DNA of 64,000 bases, taken from NCBI GenBank assembly GCA_017985935.1, contig JAGNWT010000010.1:1-64000 (forward strand), given 5' to 3'. Source of the stretch: Anaerolineales bacterium. GTDB lineage: Bacteria > Chloroflexota > Anaerolineae > Anaerolineales > Villigracilaceae. How positions within the stretch are numbered: position 1 is the first letter of the stretch; every line of letters begins with the position of its first letter. Position numbers and translations under genes: made by a program. Below are positions 33,325 to 41,017 of the stretch, piece after piece. Below the pieces are notes generated by a model. That model was not told the DNA's origin, made no database searches, and was given only the letters and a program-made list of their open reading frames with translations.

Positions 33325-33934
33325 ATTCTCCCTTTTTCCAGTGCATCGCGTGCGGAATTTCGCCTTCTGCAAAACCAGAGATGACAACCAAAGCATTGGT
33401 GACGTTCTTCGATGGGTTCTTCCAACGATGCTGGAGCTTCGAAGCGAACAACAAACTATCCCCAGGCGACAAAAGGAAAACGCTCTTTTCCACGTGATAT
33501 TCCAACTGTCCGCGCAGACAAAACACGAACTCATGCCCCGAGTGGACGATGTTATGCGGTCCGCTGGATGAGCCGCTTTCCAAGGTCAGCATAAAAGGCT
33601 CCACCCTGCCGGAAAACTGCTCCCCACCCAGTGCCTCGAACACACCGCGAGTAAACGGCATTCGGGTGCGTTCATCAGACTTCAAAAAAACGATCTGCTT
33701 CTTCTCGGTCTCTGCGCCGAAAAACGCTGTGATCGAAACCCCCAAGGCATCTGCTAATTTATAAAGTGTACTGACTGATGGAGAGGTCTTTCCACGCTCG
33801 ATCATACTGAGAGCGTTCGCAGAAAGCCCGCTTTTTGTCGCGAGGGTCCGCATGGAAATGCCGCGCGCCTCGCGAAGTTCGCGCAGACTTTTAGCTACAT
33901 CGACCGAAGTTGCTTCTCTCACAAACGAATCCAT
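33323..33934 (-). CDS. XRE-family regulator with cupin sensor domain
   Basis: A 203-residue regulator. The HTH_3 domain (residues about 10-65) reads LRELREARGISMRTLATKSGLSANALSMIERGKTSPS. The cupin domain (about 100-195) has HNIVHSGHEFVFCLRGQLEYH and a second strand LQHRWKN, so it can hold a small ligand or metal. This architecture resembles PuuR and other metabolite sensors. The ATG at 33934 is set by GGAGG 5 nt upstream; the frame opens at a TTG four codons earlier. It is divergent from the ArsR-cytochrome operon, with a TATAAT box at 33978-33983. Confidence 0.88.
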   Translation of the reverse strand: MDSFVREATSVDVAKSLRELREARGISMRTLATKSGLSANALSMIERGKTSPSVSTLYKLADALGVSITAFFGAETEKKQIVFLKSDERTRMPFTRGVFEALGGEQFSGRVEPFMLTLESGSSSGPHNIVHSGHEFVFCLRGQLEYHVEKSVFLLSPGDSLLFASKLQHRWKNPSKNVTNALVVISGFAEGEIPHAMHWKKGE

Positions 33935-33991
33935 GAATTCCTCCAAGATTGTGTGTAATTATGCTCTAACTAGTCTAATTATACACCTTTA

Positions 33992-34022
33992 TGTGACATT
34001 AAACGAAACTTAATATGACACA
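33992..34022. promoter_or_regulatory. inverted repeat in divergent regulator promoter
   Basis: TGTGACAT...TTAATATGACACA: arms TGTGACAT (33992-33999) and ATGACACA (34015-34022) are near-perfect inverted copies. A third half-site, TGCGTCACA, lies at 34039. It overlaps the expected -35 of the XRE-cupin gene and lies upstream of the ArsR gene, so either regulator could bind it. Confidence 0.55.
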
Positions 34023-34100
34023 AACCACTATTGTACATTGCGTCACAATATTATTATATGGATGCAAATATACGTTTATGCACATATAGGTAAGGATACC

Positions 34101-34436
34101 ATGCTCAATCAAACCCTTAAACAGGAAATCTCAGAACTCGAAGCAGATTTTTGCTTCGCCCTCTCTGACCCGAGCCGCATTCTCATGCTTTACGCTCTGA
34201 GCGAAAAGCCGCTCAATGTGACCGAACTCACCAATGAGCTTGGGATCAACCAGCCCACAACCTCGCGCCACCTCAAAGTCCTGCGCGAACGCGGCTTGGT
34301 ACACACCGTCCGCAATGGAACCACCATTACCTATCACCTCTCAGACAAAAGACTAATTCAGGCACTCGACCTACTACGATCTGTTATGCGGGATCGTTTA
34401 ACCGAGCGTGCAAGCCTGATAAATGAAATCGCATAA
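34101..34436 (+). CDS. ArsR-family regulator
   Basis: A 111-residue winged-helix repressor. It shows FCFALSDPSRILMLYALSEKPLNVTELTNELGINQ as a typical ArsR start, the recognition helix PTTSRHLKVLRERGLV and a wing RNGTTITYHL. It has only one cysteine (residue 18), so it lacks both the CxC metal site and the cysteine pair of SqrR/BigR persulfide sensors; the inducer is unknown. It begins the operon of the octahaem cytochrome 12 nt downstream and probably controls it. The ATG at 34101 follows TAAGGA. Confidence 0.85.
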   Translation: MLNQTLKQEISELEADFCFALSDPSRILMLYALSEKPLNVTELTNELGINQPTTSRHLKVLRERGLVHTVRNGTTITYHLSDKRLIQALDLLRSVMRDRLTERASLINEIA

Positions 34437-34447
34437 GGAGAATGTTG

Positions 34448-35884
34448 ATGAAGAACCGCTTCCCTTTCTGGACCTTGGGGCTGGCCGGCATTCTATTGCT
34501 GATCCTCGTTCCTGTCCTTTATTTCCTCCCCCGCTCTCAGGCCTCCAATGACCCCGCGGCCTATCTTCCCACCAAAGCAGTTCACGTGGATCACAAAGAC
34601 ATTGTCAACGGCGAATTCAAAACCGGGCAGGATGTAACCCGAGCCTGCCTTGAATGCCATGAAGACGCCGCCACTGAATTTATGAAGACCACGCACTGGA
34701 CCTGGGAATCGAAAGCCTTTGACGTCCCCTGGCGCGATGACGATGTGACCATCGGCAAGATCAACCAGATCAATAACTTTTGCATCGGGTCACAGGGCAA
34801 TGAGAACAAATGCATGTCTTGCCACGCCGGGTACGGTTGGGAACAAGGCAAGGAAACCCAGCAGTCAAACCCCGAAAATGTGGACTGCCTCGCCTGCCAT
34901 GCAGACTCGGGTTCCTACGGCAAAGGCTTGTTTGGCAATCCCGCCGAAGGTGTTGACCTACTCGCGGCCGCGCAGAGTGTCCGCGCACCCACACGTGAGA
35001 ACTGCGGCAAATGTCACTTCGACGGCGGCGGCGGCAACGGCGTCAAGCACGGCGACCTCGACGAAAGCCTGTACTTCCCCGATGAATCTCTCGACATCCA
35101 CATGGGCGGCGAGAACAACATGCAATGCACCGACTGCCATTGGACGAAAGACCACCAGATCCTCGGGCGTATGATCGCAGATAACTACACCATTGACCCC
35201 AAGGAACAGGTTTCATGCGAGCAATGCCATGTAGATCAGAAGCATGAAGACGAGCGCATCAATACCCATCTCTCTGCCGTGGCATGTCAGACCTGTCACA
35301 TTCCTGCCATCGCGCTGGAAGACCCCACCAAGGTCACATGGGACTGGTCACAAGCCGGACAGGAAGGACGCACCGACGACCACTTCACTTATCTCAAGAT
35401 CAAGGGTGAATTCGTTTACGACAAGAACTTTGCCCCCACCTACATGTGGTTCAACGGCAACAACGAATACCGCTACATCCTCGGCGACCCGATCAACAAC
35501 GACGGACCCACTTATATCAACAAGCCGGCTGGCAGCATTGAAGACAAGAACGCCAAGATATTCCCCTTCAAACTGCACATCGCCAAACAGCCGTACGACG
35601 TGAAGAACAACTACCTGCTTCAGCCCATCACCTCCGGCAAAGACGGCTTCTGGACCACCTTCGATTGGAACAGCGCCTTCGAACTTGCTGCGCCCATCAC
35701 CGGGCTTGAATACAGCGGTGAATATGGCTTCACAGAGACCTACATGTATTGGGCTACCACACACATGGTTCAGCCTGCCAAAGACGCCCTGCAATGCGAT
35801 GCCTGTCACGGCGACACCAGCCGTTTGGATTGGGAAGCCCTCGGCTACCCCGGCGACCCGATCGAATGGGGCGGAAGGCAATAA
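34448..35884 (+). CDS. octahaem c-type cytochrome, tetrathionate reductase (Otr) family
   Basis: A 478-residue exported multihaem protein. An uncleaved or cleaved signal anchor (LGLAGILLLILVPVLYFL) is followed by eight CXXCH sites at residues 67, 122, 147, 186, 227, 257, 280 and 450. The spacing and the last isolated haem match the octahaem tetrathionate reductase family. Shewanella Otr reduces tetrathionate, nitrite and hydroxylamine in vitro; the physiological substrate here is unknown, but the YeeE neighbours favour a sulfur compound. I chose the ATG at 34448, 7 nt from AAGGAG; the ATG at 34442 is too close. Confidence 0.9.
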   Translation: MKNRFPFWTLGLAGILLLILVPVLYFLPRSQASNDPAAYLPTKAVHVDHKDIVNGEFKTGQDVTRACLECHEDAATEFMKTTHWTWESKAFDVPWRDDDVTIGKINQINNFCIGSQGNENKCMSCHAGYGWEQGKETQQSNPENVDCLACHADSGSYGKGLFGNPAEGVDLLAAAQSVRAPTRENCGKCHFDGGGGNGVKHGDLDESLYFPDESLDIHMGGENNMQCTDCHWTKDHQILGRMIADNYTIDPKEQVSCEQCHVDQKHEDERINTHLSAVACQTCHIPAIALEDPTKVTWDWSQAGQEGRTDDHFTYLKIKGEFVYDKNFAPTYMWFNGNNEYRYILGDPINNDGPTYINKPAGSIEDKNAKIFPFKLHIAKQPYDVKNNYLLQPITSGKDGFWTTFDWNSAFELAAPITGLEYSGEYGFTETYMYWATTHMVQPAKDALQCDACHGDTSRLDWEALGYPGDPIEWGGRQ

Positions 35885-35894
35885 ATTAGGAATT

Positions 35895-35940
35895 GTGAAT
35901 TAGGAATTACAAAACACCTAATCCCTAGTTCCTAATCCAC
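35895..35940. repeat. imperfect intercistronic inverted repeat (TTAGGAA-type)
   Basis: GTGAATTAGGAATTA (35895-35909) faces TAGTTCCTAATCCAC (35926-35940) with 13 of 15 bases complementary. The left arm carries TTAGGAATTG twice. It sits between the two multihaem genes and has no T-tract. Confidence 0.65.
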
Positions 35941-35951
35941 AAGGACGAATT

Positions 35952-38669
35952 ATGAACAAATACAAACTCCTCACAGTAATCGGACTCTTGCTCCTTGTCC
36001 TCGCCATCGGAATCGGAACGGTCCTTGCCTCGCCTGAGCCTGCTCCTGCCCAAGCGGCATCACCTCTTCATCCTGACTTTGCCCTGCTCGATGCAGACGG
36101 CGTGAATGTCCTCGAAAGCAATGGCGCAGTCTCGACCATGAAGACCTGCGGACAGTGCCACGACACCGCATTCATCGAAAGCCACGCCTTCCACGCAGAC
36201 CTTGGACTCTCGGCTTACAAAGAATCCAAAGATCTGAACGCCGGCAATGGTCTGTTCGGCAGATGGGATCCACTCACCTACCGCTATCTCTCCCAGAGCG
36301 GAGATGAGCTCCTCGATCTCTCCACGGCTGAATGGCTCATGCTCAACGGCGAAAGAGTCGTCGGAGGCGGACCCGCCACCACGTCCCGCACGGATGCGCT
36401 GTTGACGGATCTCAAAGCCAGCAACGAGAATCCTGAGACCGCAATCCTGAAGAATGGAAACGCATCCACCTGGAATTGGGACGACTCAGGCACAATGGAA
36501 ATGAACTGCTTCCTGTGCCACCTCGAAGCGCCCAACACCGCAGCCCGCGCAGAAGCCATTCAGGCTGGTGAGTTCGGCAATGCCAACACCGCCACCCTGC
36601 TTGATCTGGACATCGTTTCCAAATCTGCAGAAGGCTGGGCATGGAATGCGGCCGCCTTCAACGAAACCGGTGAACTCAAAAATGAGAACATTGGCATTCA
36701 AGACCCAACCAATGCCAATTGCGCCGCCTGCCACGGGGAAGTTCACCCCAACGCCGGTGAGCCGCTGACCATCAATCAATGCGATCTCGATTATCCACAG
36801 ACCGCCACCACAGGGCAGGTCGTGAGCGGACAGCGCATCAACGAATCGGGCGTGAACCTGACCAACAAGAACGATCTCGACCGCTCGTGGGACATCCACG
36901 CCGAACGCCAGCTGCAATGCACCGACTGCCACTACGCATTGAACAATCCTTCGCACTTGAGCGAAGTCCAAAGCAACAATCCAGACCACCTTGTGTATGA
37001 CCCGCGCGCGTTGGAGATCGGCGAATATCTGGAACGACCCGATCACAACTTTGCCCGCGGACAAAGCGCGCAATTCAACTCTGCGCCAGAATACAAAGGC
37101 ACCATGCGCCGCTGTGAGAACTGCCACGATTACAACAAGGGACATGCCGACTGGCTGCCCTACGTGGAAACTCACATCAATGCGGTTGCCTGCGAAACCT
37201 GCCACATCCCGCAGATGTACGCTCCCGCCATTCAGACTTACGACTGGACCGTTATCACCGTCAACGGGGATGCTGTTTCAGCCTGCCGTGGCGTGGAAGG
37301 TACTCCAAACGATGTGACTTCACTTGTCACCGGCTACGAACCTGTCTTGCTCAACCGCACCAATATCGACGGGCAGAAATTGCTCGCCCCGTACAACCTC
37401 GTGACTTCTTTCTATTGGGTGTACGATGACGCAAATGGCAACACCCGCCCAGTGCGCCTCGTGGACCTTGAAGCCGCCTACCTCGATAATGGCAGTTACG
37501 CCAGCGACATCGTGACCGCATTCGATGCCAACAGCGACGGCAATCTCAGCGGCAAGGAATTGGTGATCGACTCTGCTACAAAAGAAGAAGTTGTCAAATC
37601 CAAGTTGACCGCCTTTGGGCTGAACAATGTCCGCATTGAAGGCATGGTGCAGCCATACAGTATCAATCACAATGTGACCCGCGGCGAAGATGCGGTCAAT
37701 GAATGCCAGTCTTGCCATAATGAAGATTCGCGCATGACCCAATCCATCAAGCTCGCAGACTTTGCACCGGTCACACCTGTATTCGATGCGAACAATAACG
37801 TCAACGGGACGGGCGACCTTGTACAGGGCGCAGACGGCTCGCTGTATTACCAACCCGATCCCGCCAAAGACAATATGTATGTCTTCGGCTCCAGTCGTGT
37901 GAATTGGATCGACTGGTTCGGCGCAATTGCTTTCGCAGGTTCTCTTCTGGGCGTGCTCGGGCATGGGACGCTGAGATATTTCTCAGGTCGCAAGCAGGCA
38001 AAAGGTCACGCAAAGACCGAGCGCATTTACATGTACGAACCCTATCGCCGCTTCTGGCATTGGACGCAGACCGCTTCCATCGTCATCCTGCTCTTCACTG
38101 GCTTGATCATTCACAGACCGGATATCTTCGGCGCATTCTCCTTCCGCGGCGTGGTGACCGTTCACAATGTGATCGCGGTGATCCTTGTGCTCAACGCAGC
38201 TCTCTCGCTCTTCTATCACATCACCACCGACAGAATGCGTGAGTTCATCCCGCACCCCTACGGTTTCTTTGACGATGCCATCGTGCAAGCCAAGTACTAC
38301 ATCAACGGCATCTTCAAGGGCGAAGGACATCCCTTTGAGAAGCGACCGGACAGCCGCATGAACCCGATCCAGAAAGCGACTTACTTCGCCATTCTGAACG
38401 TGCTCCTGCCGTTGCAGATCATTACCGGCGCGATGATGTGGGCTGTGCAAAAGTTCCCGGAAATCGCGGGCGGACTGCCCTTCCTTGCTCCGTTCCACTC
38501 GCTTGTGGCATGGCTGTTCGGGACCTTCATTCTCGTCCACGTGTACATGACTACCACAGGCGCAACTCCGCTTGAAGCGATGCGCGCCATGGTGACCGGC
38601 TACGAAGAAGTGGAAGTCCACGAAGAAAAGAAAGAAGAATCAAAGAAAACTGCCAAAGGTAAAAAATAA
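35952..38669 (+). CDS. heptahaem cytochrome c fused to membrane cytochrome b
   Basis: A 905-residue electron-transfer protein. After a signal anchor (LLTVIGLLLLVLAIGIGTVL), seven CXXCH sites lie at residues 66, 186, 257, 323, 388, 414 and 585. An EF-hand-like loop DANSDGNLSGKE is at 524-535. A C-terminal membrane domain (655-880) of about five helices has histidines at 703, 738, 756, 849 and 863, matching di-haem cytochrome b561/PhsC-type quinol oxidases. The tail is charged (EEKKEESKKTAKGKK). It likely takes electrons from quinol and passes them to the octahaem enzyme encoded upstream. Fusion of both parts in one chain is unusual. Confidence 0.85.
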   Translation: MNKYKLLTVIGLLLLVLAIGIGTVLASPEPAPAQAASPLHPDFALLDADGVNVLESNGAVSTMKTCGQCHDTAFIESHAFHADLGLSAYKESKDLNAGNGLFGRWDPLTYRYLSQSGDELLDLSTAEWLMLNGERVVGGGPATTSRTDALLTDLKASNENPETAILKNGNASTWNWDDSGTMEMNCFLCHLEAPNTAARAEAIQAGEFGNANTATLLDLDIVSKSAEGWAWNAAAFNETGELKNENIGIQDPTNANCAACHGEVHPNAGEPLTINQCDLDYPQTATTGQVVSGQRINESGVNLTNKNDLDRSWDIHAERQLQCTDCHYALNNPSHLSEVQSNNPDHLVYDPRALEIGEYLERPDHNFARGQSAQFNSAPEYKGTMRRCENCHDYNKGHADWLPYVETHINAVACETCHIPQMYAPAIQTYDWTVITVNGDAVSACRGVEGTPNDVTSLVTGYEPVLLNRTNIDGQKLLAPYNLVTSFYWVYDDANGNTRPVRLVDLEAAYLDNGSYASDIVTAFDANSDGNLSGKELVIDSATKEEVVKSKLTAFGLNNVRIEGMVQPYSINHNVTRGEDAVNECQSCHNEDSRMTQSIKLADFAPVTPVFDANNNVNGTGDLVQGADGSLYYQPDPAKDNMYVFGSSRVNWIDWFGAIAFAGSLLGVLGHGTLRYFSGRKQAKGHAKTERIYMYEPYRRFWHWTQTASIVILLFTGLIIHRPDIFGAFSFRGVVTVHNVIAVILVLNAALSLFYHITTDRMREFIPHPYGFFDDAIVQAKYYINGIFKGEGHPFEKRPDSRMNPIQKATYFAILNVLLPLQIITGAMMWAVQKFPEIAGGLPFLAPFHSLVAWLFGTFILVHVYMTTTGATPLEAMRAMVTGYEEVEVHEEKKEESKKTAKGKK

Positions 38670-38676
38670 AAAGTGT

Positions 38677-38713
38677 GGTTCGGGTGTGGAAGGATCTATT
38701 CCACACCCGAACC
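38677..38713 (+). other. perfect 15-bp intercistronic hairpin
   Basis: GGTTCGGGTGTGGAA (38677-38691), 7-nt loop, TTCCACACCCGAACC (38699-38713). It has no T-tract and is followed by the ribosome site of the transporter gene. It is probably an mRNA stability or processing element that separates cytochrome and transporter levels. Confidence 0.75.
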
Positions 38714-38737
38714 GTAAGAATTAATAAGGAGTATCAA

Positions 38738-39283
38738 ATGACTACTCAAGCAAAAAAATCGATCATGAACCGCCCCGAAAGACCATACGTTCACCCGTAT
38801 TTTGGCGGAGTGGTGTTGGGAGTTGTGCTCTTCCTTGCCTTCTTCCTGACTGGCAATGGGCTTGGCTCTTCCGGCGCAACCAGCCGCATCGATGCGCTGA
38901 TCGCAGACACCATCTCGCCCTCGCATGTGGATAACAATCCCTATCTTTTGAAAATGGCGGGCGGAGATAAAAATCCGCTCGATGACTGGATCGTGCCCGT
39001 GTTCTTTGGCGCGTTGCTCGGCGGCTTTTCCTCAGGCTTGTTCAATGGACGCCTGAAGCTGATGACCACCAAGGGACCCAACATCTCAAATCAGACCCGC
39101 TGGCTAATGGCTTTCCTCGGCGGTGTGATCTTCCTTTACGGCGCCCGCATGGCACGCGGATGCACCTCCGGGCAGGCCCTCTCCGGCGGCGCAACTCTCT
39201 CCGCCGGCTCGTGGGTTGTGATGTTCGCCATCTTCGGCGGCGCGTACGGACTGGCTTACTTCGTCCGGAAATTGTGGAACTAA
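38738..39283 (+). CDS. YeeE/YedE-family transporter, short half
   Basis: The 181-residue protein has about four membrane helices, with family motif YGARMARGCTSGQALSGG holding the conserved cysteine of thiosulfate/sulfur transporters such as TsuA. HPYFGGVVLGVVLFLAFFL starts helix 1 after a polar tail. The second YeeE gene downstream supplies the other half, as in split YeeE/YedE systems. The ATG at 38738 follows TAAGGAG; an upstream in-frame ATG at 38675 would read through the hairpin. Import of thiosulfate or a related sulfur species is the family expectation. Confidence 0.88.
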   Translation: MTTQAKKSIMNRPERPYVHPYFGGVVLGVVLFLAFFLTGNGLGSSGATSRIDALIADTISPSHVDNNPYLLKMAGGDKNPLDDWIVPVFFGALLGGFSSGLFNGRLKLMTTKGPNISNQTRWLMAFLGGVIFLYGARMARGCTSGQALSGGATLSAGSWVVMFAIFGGAYGLAYFVRKLWN

Positions 39284-39291
39284 AAACAGTT

Positions 39292-39337
39292 GCAAGTTTC
39301 AGGTAGATCGGCATTCAACATTCGACCTCTAACTTGC
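39292..39337. repeat. imperfect intercistronic inverted repeat
   Basis: GCAAGTTTCAGGT (39292-39304) pairs with ACCTCTAACTTGC (39325-39337), 11 of 13 bases. It lies between the two transporter genes and has no T-tract. Confidence 0.5.
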
Positions 39338-39353
39338 GCACAGGAGATTTATC

Positions 39354-40655
39354 ATGAACTTTCCTCTCCCCGAACTTGTAGCAGTCAGCGCGGCAAACCC
39401 GTGGACATATGTGCTCTTTGGGTTTATCGGTTTCGCTTTCGGCTTCACACTTGAAATGTCTGGCTTCGGCGATTCGCGCAAACTCGCCGCGCAGTTTTAC
39501 TTCACCGAATTGACCGTGCTCAAGGTCATGTTCACCGCCATCGTCACCGCCATGGTCCTGCTATTCGGCGCGGTCGGTCTTGGGCTGCTAGACTTCAGCC
39601 AGGTCTGGGTCAACCCCACCTACCTGTGGTCTGGAATTATCGGCGGGCTCATCATGGGCGTCGGTTTCATCATCGGCGGCTTCTGCCCCACCACTTCCCT
39701 TGCATCAGCTTCCACCGGCAAGATCGACGGCATGATGTTCATGCTGGGCGGGTTTGTCGGCGCGGCGATCTTCGCTGAGACCGAACCTCTCTTCACCAAC
39801 TGGTACAACAACGCCGGCTACTTCGGCCGGGTCACATTGGACCAGGTCTTTGGCATTCCGATGGGCGCGGTAGTTGTGATCGTTGTCCTCATGGCGCTCT
39901 TCATGTTCTGGGGCAGCGAACAACTGGAACGCATCATCGGCAAAAAAGACATGAGCAAAGAACCGAAGCTTCGACTTGTCGGCGCAGCCGCCTTGGTCGT
40001 AGGTGCAGTTGCGGTCTTCGCACTTGGCAGCCCCAGCCTCGAAGAAAAATACAACAAGGTCAGATTCACCCGCACCGAAACGATCGAGCAGTTGAACGCC
40101 GACCCCATCGTCAACACTTATGTATACACCGCCGATGACATGCTCCAAAAGCGGCTTGTCTTCATCACCCCCGCAGAAGCCTTCAAGGCAAAGTACAACC
40201 AATCCATGAATCCCGTGTACATCGATGTACGCTCAGAAGCTGACTACAACCTGTATCACATCGAAAACGCGGTCAACGTCCCCGCGGAACGCATGACAGA
40301 GGTTATCCCTGTGCTTCTTAGCGAACCGCCTGCCAACACGGTCTTCATTCTCATGAGCAATGACGAAACCGCCGCAGTGGAATCATGGAAGACTCTCGTG
40401 GGATCCAGTGTGCAGAATGTGTACATCCTCGAAGGCGGAGTGAACAACTGGATCGCTTTCTTCGGCAAGGAAGACAAGACGCTCAAAGCCAACCCGAATG
40501 CGGGTGACGACCAATTGGGCTATCTCTTCCCCGCCGCATTGGGCAACCGCTACGAGTCCTGCTCACCCAGCCCCATCGAATACGAAGACCTCGAATTCGA
40601 AGCCAAGATCATTCTGCAACTCAAACGTGATAAGTCCGGCGGTGGCTGCGGATAA
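39354..40655 (+). CDS. YeeE/YedE transporter fused to degenerate rhodanese with GGGCG tail
   Basis: A 433-residue fusion. Residues 15-225 are a YeeE/YedE membrane domain with GGFCPTTSLASASTGKIDG (conserved cysteine 111). Residues about 265-372 are rhodanese-like: VYIDVRSEADYNLYHIENAV and YILEGGVNNW are intact, but the active-site cysteine is replaced (LMSNDETAAVESW), so it cannot act as a sulfurtransferase by the usual route. The tail carries Cys403 (ESCSPS) and ends KSGGGCG, close to the SoxY GGCGG carrier arm. I infer coupling of sulfur import to a swinging cysteine. It is the last gene before a terminator. Confidence 0.88.
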   Translation: MNFPLPELVAVSAANPWTYVLFGFIGFAFGFTLEMSGFGDSRKLAAQFYFTELTVLKVMFTAIVTAMVLLFGAVGLGLLDFSQVWVNPTYLWSGIIGGLIMGVGFIIGGFCPTTSLASASTGKIDGMMFMLGGFVGAAIFAETEPLFTNWYNNAGYFGRVTLDQVFGIPMGAVVVIVVLMALFMFWGSEQLERIIGKKDMSKEPKLRLVGAAALVVGAVAVFALGSPSLEEKYNKVRFTRTETIEQLNADPIVNTYVYTADDMLQKRLVFITPAEAFKAKYNQSMNPVYIDVRSEADYNLYHIENAVNVPAERMTEVIPVLLSEPPANTVFILMSNDETAAVESWKTLVGSSVQNVYILEGGVNNWIAFFGKEDKTLKANPNAGDDQLGYLFPAALGNRYESCSPSPIEYEDLEFEAKIILQLKRDKSGGGCG

Positions 40656-40680
40656 ATATCCAACAACTAAACTGAATTAC

Positions 40681-40716
40681 AAAAACACCCAAGAAAGCAT
40701 TTTCTTGGGTGTTTTT
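40681..40716 (+). terminator. intrinsic terminator of the cytochrome-transporter operon
   Basis: AAAAACACCCAAGAAA (40681-40696), GCAT, TTTCTTGGGTGTTTTT (40701-40716): a perfect 16-bp stem with a T-run. Confidence 0.95.
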
Positions 40717-40870
40717 CATATATCAGGCAGGTAATATCCTAAATTAGGGAGAAATTATCCATTAATTGTATGACATTAATCACTTTCGTTACAGAAAGAA
40801 TAAAGTTTAATTATTCTTGGTGGTCTTGCCGATGCAATTCTGCCTGCCAAACCAAAGAGTGGAGAAGAGA

Positions 40871-41017
40871 ATGAGTATTCGCGTTCCAGTTATTGAGGAG
40901 AGCCAACCCGTCAATGACTGCCCGGTACAGGATCATCACGGACAACAGGGGTTTATCGAAGGATCGATCCTCACCGACAAGACTGATCGTTCAGCCAGAT
41001 CAGCAGGGAAATTGTGA
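40871..41017 (+). CDS. 48-residue ORF coupled to HypF-like gene
   Basis: The polar peptide (starts MSIRVPVIEESQPVND, ends RSARSAGKL) contains CPVQDHHGQQG, a possible Cys/His metal site. GGAGAAGAG precedes the ATG and its TGA overlaps the GTG start of the next gene (GTGA), so translation is coupled. It has no family that I recognise. The coupling and good ribosome site support a real gene, but a short leader is also possible. Confidence 0.5.
   Translation: MSIRVPVIEESQPVNDCPVQDHHGQQGFIEGSILTDKTDRSARSAGKL

Noticed and set aside
38675-38737. upstream in-frame ATG extending the short YeeE protein by 21 residues
   Set aside because: The extension is translated from the perfect hairpin and has no ribosome site, while the ATG at 38738 has TAAGGAG.
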